Of a stretch of 16,700 nt of DNA, positions 1 through 8,417 are shown in pieces. The stretch comes from Chitinophagaceae bacterium. GTDB lineage: Bacteria > Bacteroidota > Bacteroidia > Chitinophagales > Chitinophagaceae. The position numbers and the translations under genes are program-made. A model generated the notes under the pieces. That model made no database searches, had not been told where the DNA came from, and was given only the letters and a program-made list of their open reading frames with translations. The stretch spans positions 1 to 16,700 of the forward strand of contig CANJDY010000019.1 of the NCBI GenBank assembly GCA_947472635.1, given 5' to 3'. The first letter of the stretch is position 1, and the number at the start of each line of letters is the position of its first letter.

Positions 1-1101
1 AATATATTGTTGGGTGATTTGTATTTGTGGCAGGGCCAGTATGATAAATCTGCCGATCGGTATAAAAGAGTGATGGAGGTTTTGGGAACTAGTGGAGTAG
101 GAGAACAATTTTATAACCAATACCGTATTTCTAGTTTCTCCAATGCTAGTATCTCTTATTCAAGAACGCAGGATTTTTCTTCGTTGGTGTATTCCAATGG
201 ATGGAGGTATTTGTTTGAAAGGCCCCAGGTGGATAATGAGTTTAACTGGGAAATGATTTGGTCATTGCCGTTCGATAAAAAATTTGAACCGGTAAATCCA
301 TTGATTGATTTATTTTCTCCTGCCGGGGGAAGTTATCTGGTACAACCAGCCCAGCAAGCAATCGATAATTGGAATAGCCAAACGCAGATTTATACTTTTT
401 CTGCTAATACAGCAACAGCTGCTGAAGTAGTAAGGAATAATTTTCCTATGGATTCTAGGGGTACTTTCACTTACCGATTGATTAATGGTAAGCCGGTAAT
501 CATGAAATACTTGTATAATTATTTAGGATCAGATAATTTACCCATCAGTACTTTTAGCCAACCAGGCAAATGGTTCTTGACAAGAGCGGCAACATTGCAT
601 CTTCACTATTCGGAGGCAGCAAATCGTGCAGGTAAATACAAGCTTGCCTATGCCTTGGTGAATAAAGGAATTAATTATCATTATGATCCTTTACCTGGAG
701 CAAGTAGGATTGGAGATGTTACTAATATGCAACAATCATTTTTACCTTGGCCCTACGATTTTGATGGAAGAGAAGGGGATGGTCCTGCATTTAGAAGTAC
801 TTGGTACAGAAATATAGGAATTCGTGGCAGAGCAGGATTGAGTGCGGTAACATTGCCACTGACGGATAGTGTAACCAATATAGAAAACATGATTCTAGCG
901 GAAGATGCATTGGAACTAGCTTATGAAGGACAGCGCTGGTCAGACCTATTAAGGGTCGCCATTCGCAGAAATGACCCTTCCTTTATTGCTGACAAAATTT
1001 TTGATAAATTACGTAAGTCTGGCTTATCTGCAGGAGCTGCTAGTGCTGCTCGGGCAAAATTGATGAGTAGAGATTGGTTTTTACCTTTTAAGTTTAAATA
1101 A
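1..1101 (+). CDS. SusD/RagB-like outer-membrane glycan-binding lipoprotein (5' end outside window)
   Basis: The reading frame is open from base 1, so the gene is cut by the window edge; 366 residues of the C-terminal part are visible, while full-length SusD proteins usually have about 500-650. Seen: a TPR-like segment at the very start (GDLYLWQGQYDKSADRYKR), the helix pair RAATLHLHYSEAANRAGKYK near codon 198, and the typical SusD ending with ALELAYEGQRWSDLLRVAIRR followed by a conserved Trp-Phe-Leu-Pro terminus. Family knowledge: SusD proteins are surface lipoproteins that cap a SusC TonB-dependent porin and deliver oligosaccharides to it. Inferred ligand from the neighbouring genes: rhamnogalacturonan-type pectin oligosaccharides. 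The susC gene should lie upstream, outside the window. The signal peptide and lipid-anchor Cys cannot be seen. A strong terminator follows directly, so the downstream enzymes are probably transcribed separately. Confidence 0.93.
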   Translation, partial: NILLGDLYLWQGQYDKSADRYKRVMEVLGTSGVGEQFYNQYRISSFSNASISYSRTQDFSSLVYSNGWRYLFERPQVDNEFNWEMIWSLPFDKKFEPVNPLIDLFSPAGGSYLVQPAQQAIDNWNSQTQIYTFSANTATAAEVVRNNFPMDSRGTFTYRLINGKPVIMKYLYNYLGSDNLPISTFSQPGKWFLTRAATLHLHYSEAANRAGKYKLAYALVNKGINYHYDPLPGASRIGDVTNMQQSFLPWPYDFDGREGDGPAFRSTWYRNIGIRGRAGLSAVTLPLTDSVTNIENMILAEDALELAYEGQRWSDLLRVAIRRNDPSFIADKIFDKLRKSGLSAGAASAARAKLMSRDWFLPFKFK

Positions 1102-1112
1102 GGAGCTTGTAA

Positions 1113-1131
1113 AAGCTAATAAAATTAGCTT
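1113..1131 (+). terminator. Small hairpin just after the susD stop
   Basis: A perfect 8-bp inverted repeat, AAGCTAAT (1113-1120) and ATTAGCTT (1124-1131), encloses a 3-base loop. It is followed by an AT-rich stretch (AGTTTATTTT). It begins 12 bases after the stop codon and lies 12 bases before a stronger hairpin. It may be a weak terminator or a 3'-end stabilising element; alone it is AT-rich and not very stable. Confidence 0.45.
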
Positions 1132-1143
1132 AGTTTATTTTAG

Positions 1144-1187
1144 TCAAAGGACGGACAATGAAAATTGCACCGTCCTTTGATTTTTTT
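1144..1187 (+). terminator. Rho-independent terminator of the susCD unit
   Basis: An 11-bp perfect stem, TCAAAGGACGG (1144-1154) with CCGTCCTTTGA (1170-1180), is followed immediately by seven T residues (1181-1187). Inside it the CAAT/ATTG pair (1156-1159 and 1164-1167) extends the stem across a small internal loop and closes a GAAA (GNRA-type) tetraloop. This is a textbook intrinsic terminator for + strand transcription. It separates the SusD gene from the enzyme genes that begin at 1337. Confidence 0.9.
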
Positions 1188-1336
1188 ATCTAATGGATGG
1201 GCTTTTGAGTAGTCGATTTCTTAATTGGTTTAGTCTGTTTGCTGAACGGTGAATTTTTTAATTTGAAGCAACTTTTCAGTTTCACTTTGTTTTGAATATC
1301 TAAATGCAGTATTAAAAATCTTGTAAAATAGTAACC

Positions 1337-2701
1337 ATGGGTATAAAAATAAAAGTCTGTTTTATCTTATTTTTCCTTTCGATTTCTATAGCAATTAATG
1401 CACAAGTAAAAGGAGCCAATGATGTCACAACGCCATTGCACGCCTTGAAGGTAGATTACCCTACCCCTTACGAACCAATGTCCCAAGCATCCATAAAAAA
1501 CATATTGGATCACCTATATAATTACCTCGATTCCGTTACTCCAGCTCAAATGATGAATAAAAAGACGGGCGAAATTGTACAAGACGTTTTAAAAATTGAT
1601 ACCAACACCATCGTTAAGCCGGGAGATTTCAGACTTACTAGTTATGAGTGGGGAGTTACCTATGGTGCCATGTTATTGGCTACTGAAATTACCGGCGACA
1701 GAAAATTCAGCGATTATACCAGCAATCGTTTTTCCTTTATCGCCAATTGGATACCTGTAGTCATTAAATTAAAGAATACCGGTGTTTACAAAGATGAAAA
1801 TTACCCACTTCGGCAGCCCATTGAACCCAAGGCTTTGGATGATGCAGGTGCGGTTTGTGCAGCAATGATAAAAGCAAGCCGCTTGGGATTGAATAAAGAC
1901 CTTCGGCCTACCATTGATCGCCTAGTTAATTTTGTATCTCGAGAGCAATACCGACTACTCGATGGTACTTTGGCAAGGATACGCCCACAGAAAAACACCC
2001 TTTGGTTGGATGATCTTTATATGGGGGTGCCAGCCTTGGCGCAAATGGGAAAACTTACCGGGGATAAAAAATATTTTGATGATGCGGTAAATCAGGTTAA
2101 ACAATTTAGCGCAAGAATGTACAATAAAGAAAAGGGACTTTATATGCATGGTTGGGTAGAAAGTATGGAGGCACATCCTGAATTCAGATGGGCGAGAGCA
2201 AATGGTTGGGCGTTATTAGCTAAAGTAGAATTGTTAGACGTATTGCCGCTTAACCATCCAGGAAGAGCCTTTGTTTTACAACAGTTAAAGGCCCATATCA
2301 AAGGGTTGGCATCGTACCAAAGTGGAAGTGGATTTTGGCATCAATTGCTTGACAGAGAAGATAGTTATTTGGAAACATCTGCTACTGCCATCTATTCCTT
2401 TTGCATTGCGCATGCCTGTAACAAGGGATGGATTGATGCGATAACCTATGCACCGATGGCGTTGTTGGCTTGGAATGCAGTTGCAACTAAAATCAGAGAA
2501 AATGGACAAATTGAAGGTACTTGTGTAGGAACAGGAATGGCATTTGACCCAGCGTTTTATTACCATCGTCCGGTAAATATTTTTGCAGCTCATGGCTATG
2601 GCCCGGCTATTTTAGCGGGTGCGGAGATGTTTCGTTTGATTGGTAATAATAGTTTTAAGATGAATGATAGTTCCCTACAATATTACGAATCACCCAAATA
2701 G
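1337..2701 (+). CDS. GH105 unsaturated rhamnogalacturonyl hydrolase (YteR/YesR-like), secreted
   Basis: 454 residues. Residues 1-22 form a signal peptide ending INA before Gln23. The rest is an (alpha/alpha)6 barrel of the GH88/GH105 type. Motifs seen: LDDAG at 167-171 and WLDDLYMG at 223-230, which hold the paired Asp residues matching the two catalytic-site Asp of YteR; HGW at 271-273; and the W-x-R-x-N-G-W signature at 285-291. Known family reaction: hydration-driven removal of the delta-4,5-unsaturated galacturonosyl residue from the non-reducing end of oligosaccharides made by pectin or rhamnogalacturonan lyases. Role here (inferred): clears unsaturated ends in the periplasm so that rhamnosidases can act. 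It is the first gene after the susD terminator and its stop lies 13 bases before the next gene's start, so the two are probably co-transcribed. GH88 (unsaturated glucuronyl hydrolase) is the alternative; the RG-type neighbours favour GH105. Confidence 0.9.
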   Translation: MGIKIKVCFILFFLSISIAINAQVKGANDVTTPLHALKVDYPTPYEPMSQASIKNILDHLYNYLDSVTPAQMMNKKTGEIVQDVLKIDTNTIVKPGDFRLTSYEWGVTYGAMLLATEITGDRKFSDYTSNRFSFIANWIPVVIKLKNTGVYKDENYPLRQPIEPKALDDAGAVCAAMIKASRLGLNKDLRPTIDRLVNFVSREQYRLLDGTLARIRPQKNTLWLDDLYMGVPALAQMGKLTGDKKYFDDAVNQVKQFSARMYNKEKGLYMHGWVESMEAHPEFRWARANGWALLAKVELLDVLPLNHPGRAFVLQQLKAHIKGLASYQSGSGFWHQLLDREDSYLETSATAIYSFCIAHACNKGWIDAITYAPMALLAWNAVATKIRENGQIEGTCVGTGMAFDPAFYYHRPVNIFAAHGYGPAILAGAEMFRLIGNNSFKMNDSSLQYYESPK

Positions 2702-2714
2702 CTATTTTATCAAA

Positions 2715-4058
2715 ATGAATAAATACATTCTATTATACATTTCATTTTTACTGTTTGGTGGAATACAGGTCAATGCTCAGCAGCAGGAATTTAAATTTGA
2801 TTTTGGAGGATCTACGGCTGCAAGTGGATACCTGCCTGTTTCTGCTAGTACAAACTATACTGATGCCATTGGGTATGGGTTTAGTAATCATTCTGAAGTA
2901 AGTGAAGTAATTAGGGGTGGGAAAAAGAATAGCAATAGTGATTATATTACTAGCACAAAACCCTTTTATTTTTCTGTAAAAATTCCTGAGGGTAATTACG
3001 ACGTTAAGGTGATTTTAGGAGATATAAAAGGTATTTCCGCCACAACGGTTAGAGCCGAATGTAGGCGGTTGTTTTTACAAAATGTAATCACTAAAAAGGG
3101 AGAAATTGCTACTGTTTCTTTTACCGTGCATGTAAAAGATAGTATCATAAGGGATGCCTCAGGTATTGCCATTGACAAGGTAAAATTAAAATCTAGAGAG
3201 ATCAATTATCTACATTGGGATAACTTATTAACCATTGAATTTAGTGATACCGCTGCAAAAGTATGTGCAGTTGAAATAACACCCAACCAGCATGCTACTA
3301 CCCTGTTTTTAGCTGGTAATTCTACGGTGGTAGATCAAGATAGAGAGCCTTGGGCATCTTGGGGGCAAATGATACCCTCTTTTTTTGAAGCCGGAAAAAT
3401 CTGTATTGCCAATTATGCTGAAAGTGGCGAAGCGCTCAGCTCTTTTAAAAGTGCCAAAAGATTACAGAAACTGTTAAGTTTACTGAAACAAGGAGATTAC
3501 CTGTTTATTGAATTTGGCCACAATGACCAAAAGCAGAAGGGGCAAGGAATTGGACCCTTTACTTCCTACAAAAGGGACTTGAAATACTATATCAACGAAG
3601 TGAAAAAGAAAGGAGGAATTCCAGTGTTGGTTAGTTCTATGAACCGTAGAAGCTTTGATTCCACCGGACATATAACAAATACCCTGGGGGATTATCCTGA
3701 AGCTGTAAGGCAAACCGCCAAGGAGGAGGGGGTGACTTTAATAGATTTAAATGCCATGAGTAAAATTTTGTATGAATCCTGGGGCCCTCAAAAATCAATC
3801 AAAGCTTTTGTTCATTATCCCGCCAATACATTTCCTGGTCAAGATAAGAAATTGGAAGATAACACCCATTTCAATACCTATGGAGCGTACGAAATTGCCC
3901 GTTGCATTGTTCAGTCTTTAAGAGACCAGCAATTACCGATTGCGCAATATCTTAAAAAAGGCATTGCTGTTTTTGATCCGGCCAAACCAGATGCGGTTGA
4001 AAAATGGTATTGGCCTTTGAGTCCTTTGACTGCTGCTTTAAAGCCGGATGGAAATTGA
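2715..4058 (+). CDS. CE12-type rhamnogalacturonan acetylesterase with N-terminal beta-sandwich domain
   Basis: I place the start at 2715 because it gives a clean signal peptide (MNKYILLYISFLLFGG..., cut at NA before Gln22). An in-frame ATG at 2664 would overlap the previous gene and put 17 polar residues in front of that signal. Of 447 residues, about 25-190 form a beta-rich domain opening FKFDFGG, like the galactose-binding-type domain often fused to these esterases. The SGNH hydrolase domain follows: block I AGNSTVVD with nucleophile Ser203, block II YAESGEALSSF with Gly238, block III EFGHNDQK with Asn270, and block V DNTHFN with Asp382 and His385. Known family role: removal of O-acetyl groups from galacturonate in RG-I. 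Inferred role: unblocks imported oligosaccharides for the lyase and glycosidases nearby. Confidence 0.9.
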   Translation: MNKYILLYISFLLFGGIQVNAQQQEFKFDFGGSTAASGYLPVSASTNYTDAIGYGFSNHSEVSEVIRGGKKNSNSDYITSTKPFYFSVKIPEGNYDVKVILGDIKGISATTVRAECRRLFLQNVITKKGEIATVSFTVHVKDSIIRDASGIAIDKVKLKSREINYLHWDNLLTIEFSDTAAKVCAVEITPNQHATTLFLAGNSTVVDQDREPWASWGQMIPSFFEAGKICIANYAESGEALSSFKSAKRLQKLLSLLKQGDYLFIEFGHNDQKQKGQGIGPFTSYKRDLKYYINEVKKKGGIPVLVSSMNRRSFDSTGHITNTLGDYPEAVRQTAKEEGVTLIDLNAMSKILYESWGPQKSIKAFVHYPANTFPGQDKKLEDNTHFNTYGAYEIARCIVQSLRDQQLPIAQYLKKGIAVFDPAKPDAVEKWYWPLSPLTAALKPDGN

Positions 4059-4229
4059 GTTATTTAAAAAGGGTAAATTTTTGTTGTTCAAGTGAGATAA
4101 AAAGTGGGCTATTCAATTTTCACTCTTTACAAGGTATCGAAATTCAGGACACTGCAGGATTGATAAAATTGACAAATCACTAAGTTGCATGTTCAAATTA
4201 TTTTTAATAACAGTTGGCTAAATTATTTT
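4059..4229 (+). other. 171-bp intergenic gap before the PL22-like gene
   Basis: The gap is AT-rich with no convincing gene or terminator. A 10-base direct repeat, AAATTATTTT, occurs at 4195-4204 and 4220-4229; the second copy abuts the chosen ATG at 4230. The 25-base period could suit a DNA-binding protein or be low-complexity coincidence. I find no exact Bacteroidota -7 element (TAnnTTTG). An internal promoter is possible but not shown. Confidence 0.3.
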
Positions 4230-5474
4230 ATGAAACACTTATTCATGTTGCTTTTCAGTATTCCTTGCTTGACTATTTCAGCACAGCAATTAATGCTAAC
4301 CGGCGGGCAAAAAATGCCCAACGAATGGATCGACCAAGATACACACCATAAGGTGGTAAAGTTATCTGCAGGGCTTGAAGGGAATAGTCAGAGTTTCTAT
4401 TTTCACAACAATCCTTTTATCGGCAATGAAATGATCTTCTTCAATAATAGTAAGCAAAAAGCATCAGATGTTACTGATATGAGAAAGGAAGAAGTTCGTA
4501 GTACAAATGTTAATAATAGGCAGATTTACAGTATAGATCTTGCTACTAATAAAACAACCCAGCTAACTTTTCACAATGCTCCCATGAATGGAGAAGTGGT
4601 TTGCGATAAAACGAAAACAGTTTTTTATCAAATAAAAGACAGCGTTTACTCGCTCAATGTAAAAACAAAAAAAGAAAAGTTGGTATTTGTTTTTCCAGAA
4701 GATTTCAAATCTTCCATTAGTACTGTAAATATAGATGGCACCTTGCTTGCAGGTGCGAGGGCTACAGATGCAGAGAAAGAAATTTTGAGGAACAATCCCA
4801 ATAAAGGCAGTTATTTCAACCTTATCTATGATGCCCATTTACCCAAAACGTTATTTACTATTAATGTAAAGACGGGGGAGTTGAAAAAAATATTTACGGA
4901 TAGCGCCTGGTTGAACCACCTTCAGTTTTCAACTTCTGATCCTGAATTGCTATCTTTTTGCCATGAAGGGCCTTGGCATAAAGTCAATAGGGTATGGCAT
5001 ATCAATGTAAACACGAAAAAGATTACGCAAGTGCATCATCGTACAATCGACATGGAAATTTGGGGACATGAATGGTTTGGCAATAGTGGTAAAACCATGT
5101 GGTTTGATTTACAACAACCCAGGGGAAAAACTTTTTTTGTGGGTGGCTATAATGTAGCTACAGGAAGCGAAATGAAATATGCTTTACAAAGAAATGAATG
5201 GAGTGTGCATTATAATTCAAATTCAACAGAAACCCTCTTTGCTGGAGATGGAGGCGACCCTGGGGCAGTCGCAAAAGCACCGGATGGTCAATGGATTTAT
5301 TTATTCACGCCAAATGGAGACAAGTTTGACGCAGAGAAATTGGTAAGCATGAAACATCACCAGTACAGACTTGAGCCGAATGTACATTTTAGCCCGGATG
5401 GTAAGTGGATTATCTTCAGGGCTAATTTTGAAGGTGAATCCAATGTATATGCGGTAGAAATTAAAAAAAGTTAG
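4230..5474 (+). CDS. PL22-type oligogalacturonate lyase-like beta-propeller, secreted
   Basis: The start at 4230 gives a signal peptide (MKHLFMLLFSIPCLTISA, then Gln19). The in-frame ATG at 4185 would add 15 residues before it and is less likely. The mature part is a propeller of repeated WD40/TolB-like blades. Motifs seen: CHEGPWHKVNRVW (His245, His250), IWGHEWFG (His280), NEWSVHYN (His327), FAGDGGDP, and EPNVHFSPDGKW (His386). These resemble the His-rich centre of PL22 oligogalacturonate lyases, in which a His acts as base and further His residues bind Mn2+; mapping individual residues is my inference. Known family reaction: beta-elimination of unsaturated di- and oligogalacturonates to keto-deoxyuronate. 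Enterobacterial Ogl is cytoplasmic, whereas this one is exported, so cleavage probably occurs in the periplasm. It may also act on rhamnogalacturonan oligomers. Confidence 0.8.
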   Translation: MKHLFMLLFSIPCLTISAQQLMLTGGQKMPNEWIDQDTHHKVVKLSAGLEGNSQSFYFHNNPFIGNEMIFFNNSKQKASDVTDMRKEEVRSTNVNNRQIYSIDLATNKTTQLTFHNAPMNGEVVCDKTKTVFYQIKDSVYSLNVKTKKEKLVFVFPEDFKSSISTVNIDGTLLAGARATDAEKEILRNNPNKGSYFNLIYDAHLPKTLFTINVKTGELKKIFTDSAWLNHLQFSTSDPELLSFCHEGPWHKVNRVWHINVNTKKITQVHHRTIDMEIWGHEWFGNSGKTMWFDLQQPRGKTFFVGGYNVATGSEMKYALQRNEWSVHYNSNSTETLFAGDGGDPGAVAKAPDGQWIYLFTPNGDKFDAEKLVSMKHHQYRLEPNVHFSPDGKWIIFRANFEGESNVYAVEIKKS

Positions 5475-5540
5475 GGTTTAGCGGATTAGGCTTGCGTAGT
5501 AAGTTTTGGATTTTGTTGTTTATTAAAAAATCATTGCATC

Positions 5541-8369
5541 ATGCGAAAAATATTATTTTCTTTTTTTGTGTTAACCATGTTAAATGGAACTGCGCAAATT
5601 AAATGGCCTGTCATCACCAATCAAACCAAACCATGGGCAAGATGGTGGTGGCTAGGGAGCCAGGTGAATAAGAAAGATCTTACTGCAGTGATGAAACAAT
5701 ACCAGCAAGTGGGATTGGGAGGATTGGAAATAACGCCTATCTACGGTGTACAAAATGAAGAAGACCAATATATTCCTTTTCTTTCACCCGCATGGATGGA
5801 TGTTTTTGGCCATACGTTGAAAGAAGGAAAGCGACTGGATCTGGGAATTGATTTGGCAAATGCTACCGGATGGCCTTTTGGAGGCCCTTGGATTGGTGAT
5901 GAAGATGCTTGTAAAAATATGCAGGTAAAAACATATTCACTCAGTACAGGGGAAATGCTGTCTGAGCGAGTTGAATTTATTCAGCAGCCATTAGTAGCAA
6001 CTTCCAATTACAAACCATTAAAAATTGACCAAGTACTTCAGCCGATATCAGTCAATAAAAATTTACAGGCATTATCTATAGACCAGATAAAATTTATTCG
6101 GCCTTTACCCTTGCAAGTGTTGATGGCTTATTCTGATAAAGGGCAAAATATCGACCTGACAGATAAAGTGGATACCGCAGGTAAATTAAACTGGACTGCT
6201 CCTGAGGGAAAATGGAATCTGGTAGCCTTATTTATGGGCTGGCACGGAAAGCAGGTGGAAAGAGCAGCACCCGGTGGGGAGGGAAATGTGATTGACCATT
6301 TTTCATCCACTGCTTTGCAACATTATTTATCCAAATTTGATCAAGCTTTAAAAGGTTTTGATTTTAGTGCTCTTCGTGGATTCTTTAACGACTCCTATGA
6401 AGTGGATGATGCAAGAGGGCAATCAAATTATACCCCCTTGCTGTTTGAAGAATTTAAAAATAGAAGGGGGTATGATATAAGGTCTGAACTTCCCGCCTTA
6501 TTTACTAAAACACATACTCAAAGAAGCAATCGCATTCTTTGCGATTATAGAATGACCATTGACGAGTTAATTTTAGAAAAATTTACCGGTGAGTGGAAAA
6601 AATGGGCTCATAGCAAAGGTAAAATTGTGAGAAATCAGTCTCATGGTTCACCTGCAAATACACTGGATTTGTATGGGGTAGTGGATATTCCAGAAACAGA
6701 AGGTACCGAAATTCTACGCATTAAATTTGCACCTTCTACCTCTCATGTTATGGGAAAGCAACTGGCTGCTTCTGAATCTGCTACTTGGCTCAACGATCAC
6801 TTTGTATCTACACTTAGTGATGCTAAAAAGGCATTGGATGTATATTTTATTGGAGGCGTAAATCATATTGTTTATCACGGTACTACCTACTCACCTCCTT
6901 CAGAACCATGGCCAGGCAGGTTGTTTTATGCTGCTGTAGAGTTTACTCAGACTAATCCCTTTTGGAATAATTTTTCTGCTTTAAATACATATGTGGCCCG
7001 AACCCAGTCGTTTTTGCAGCAGGGAAAACCTGATAATGATGTGCTTTTGTATTTTCCTATTTATGATAAATATTCCGAACCCGGCAGGGACCTCTTATTG
7101 CATTTTGATGGAATGAAACCCGACTTTAACGGAACTTCTTTTGAAACATCGGCTCAAATGATGCAAGACAAAGGATATGCATTTGATTATATATCCGATA
7201 GGCAAATATTGAATCTTCAAGCAGCCAATAATAAAATAATTACAGGCGGAACCGCTTACCAAACCATTGTGTTGCCCGATTGTAAATACATGAAAGTAGA
7301 AACGTTTCAGCATTTGCTATTGCTTGCCAAGAATGGAGCAACCATTATAGCCTATAAAAATTTACCTTCTGATGTGCCAGGTTTTGCCCAATTGGATAAA
7401 AACCTTACTTCCTTTAGAAATTTATTGGGTCAATTAAAATTTGTTTCAACTGATTTAGGGGATGTAAAAGCTGCATTGGTGGGTAATGGTAGGTTTTTAA
7501 TTGGAAATAATTTTGAGGACTTGTTACAATTTGCTTCCATTAGAAAAGAACCGATGGCAGAACAGGGTTTGCAATTCAATCGACGTTTTAATGTTGCGGG
7601 GTCCAATGTGTATTTTATAGCCAATCGAAACAACCAAAAAATGGAGCAATGGGTAGCGCTGCAAACAAAAGCTAGCGGAGTAGTTTTATACAATCCAATG
7701 AATGGTAAAAGTGGAGTCGCAAAGACTAGAAAAAATGCAGCAGGATTTATTGAAGCCTTTATTCAATTCAATACAGACGAAAGCTATATTGTTGAAGCAA
7801 CAGCAAAGCCAGCCGTTGGCAATATTTATCCATATATTTCACCTGTAGGAGCCACCAATGAAATTACTGGAGAATGGACCTTGCAATTTACAGATGGGGG
7901 GCCAGTATTACCTGCAACTGTTCATTTTAATCAACTGAAATTATGGACTTCGCTGGAAGATAAAAGTTACAAGGTGTTTTCTGGCACTGCATCCTATAGC
8001 ATTCATTTTAAAAAACCAGTTGGAAACGCCACACGATATTTGATTGATTTGGGTAAAGTATATGAAAGTGCAGCGCTTTACATTAATGGCAAATTGGTGT
8101 CGAAATTAATTGGCCCATCCTTTTCTATTTCTATTGATGCGAATAGTTTACAAGCAGATAATCTGTTGGAAATTAAAATTTCCAACAGTATGTCTAATCG
8201 AATTATTGAGATGGAAAAACAAAAACTGTTTTGGAAAAAATTCAACAACACCAATTTTCCCGCTAAACTTTCACAAAATCGTGGAGCCAATGGTTTGTTT
8301 GATGCATCTAAATGGGAACCAGCTATTTCTGGACTAGCAGGCCCTGTTACATTAACTCCTCTGCGTTAG
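5541..8369 (+). CDS. GH106 alpha-L-rhamnosidase-like enzyme, secreted
   Basis: 942 residues with a signal peptide cut before Gln19. The N-terminal barrel opens with the GH106 hallmark KPWARWWWLGSQV, then GLGGLEI and DLANATGWPFGGPW. Further family-like segments are FFNDSYEVDDARG (281-293, with Glu287), VDIPETEGTEI (381-391, with Glu385, Glu387 and Glu390 as acidic candidates), GGVNHIVYHGTTYSPP (from 438, His442) and an LLYFPIYDKYSEPG segment. From about residue 775 a jelly-roll domain (GEWTLQFTDGGP... to the C terminus) matches the carbohydrate-binding-type domain common in GH106. Length is within the usual range of about 900-1100. Known activity: hydrolysis of alpha-L-rhamnosides, including rhamnose from RG-I or RG-II fragments. 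Here it probably removes backbone rhamnose exposed by GH105. Which Glu is acid or base cannot be settled by eye. Confidence 0.87.
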   Translation: MRKILFSFFVLTMLNGTAQIKWPVITNQTKPWARWWWLGSQVNKKDLTAVMKQYQQVGLGGLEITPIYGVQNEEDQYIPFLSPAWMDVFGHTLKEGKRLDLGIDLANATGWPFGGPWIGDEDACKNMQVKTYSLSTGEMLSERVEFIQQPLVATSNYKPLKIDQVLQPISVNKNLQALSIDQIKFIRPLPLQVLMAYSDKGQNIDLTDKVDTAGKLNWTAPEGKWNLVALFMGWHGKQVERAAPGGEGNVIDHFSSTALQHYLSKFDQALKGFDFSALRGFFNDSYEVDDARGQSNYTPLLFEEFKNRRGYDIRSELPALFTKTHTQRSNRILCDYRMTIDELILEKFTGEWKKWAHSKGKIVRNQSHGSPANTLDLYGVVDIPETEGTEILRIKFAPSTSHVMGKQLAASESATWLNDHFVSTLSDAKKALDVYFIGGVNHIVYHGTTYSPPSEPWPGRLFYAAVEFTQTNPFWNNFSALNTYVARTQSFLQQGKPDNDVLLYFPIYDKYSEPGRDLLLHFDGMKPDFNGTSFETSAQMMQDKGYAFDYISDRQILNLQAANNKIITGGTAYQTIVLPDCKYMKVETFQHLLLLAKNGATIIAYKNLPSDVPGFAQLDKNLTSFRNLLGQLKFVSTDLGDVKAALVGNGRFLIGNNFEDLLQFASIRKEPMAEQGLQFNRRFNVAGSNVYFIANRNNQKMEQWVALQTKASGVVLYNPMNGKSGVAKTRKNAAGFIEAFIQFNTDESYIVEATAKPAVGNIYPYISPVGATNEITGEWTLQFTDGGPVLPATVHFNQLKLWTSLEDKSYKVFSGTASYSIHFKKPVGNATRYLIDLGKVYESAALYINGKLVSKLIGPSFSISIDANSLQADNLLEIKISNSMSNRIIEMEKQKLFWKKFNNTNFPAKLSQNRGANGLFDASKWEPAISGLAGPVTLTPLR

Positions 8370-8417
8370 TTAGTGAAATGTAGCGGTATTTTTTTTAATC
8401 ATTTTAAAAATGTAAGT

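Noticed and set aside
1262..1289. Possible promoter before GH105: TTTG at 1262-1265 and TCACTTTG at 1282-1289
   Set aside because: The -7 box has one mismatch and the 16-base spacing is shorter than the usual 19-21; TCTGTTTG at 1234-1241 has one mismatch and no well-spaced partner. Too weak to list as a promoter.
2664..2714. Upstream ATG for the CE12 gene overlapping the GH105 gene
   Set aside because: It would add polar residues before a good signal peptide; the Met at 2715 gives a normal signal. The same reasoning excludes 4185 and 8373 for the first PL22-like and NTF2-like genes.
4195..4229. Direct repeat AAATTATTTT as an operator
   Set aside because: It is short and made almost only of A and T in an AT-rich spacer; chance is a sufficient explanation, so it is only noted with the gap.
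8110..8337. 75-codon + strand open frame
   Set aside because: It lies wholly inside the C-terminal domain of the GH106 gene in another frame and shows no family features.
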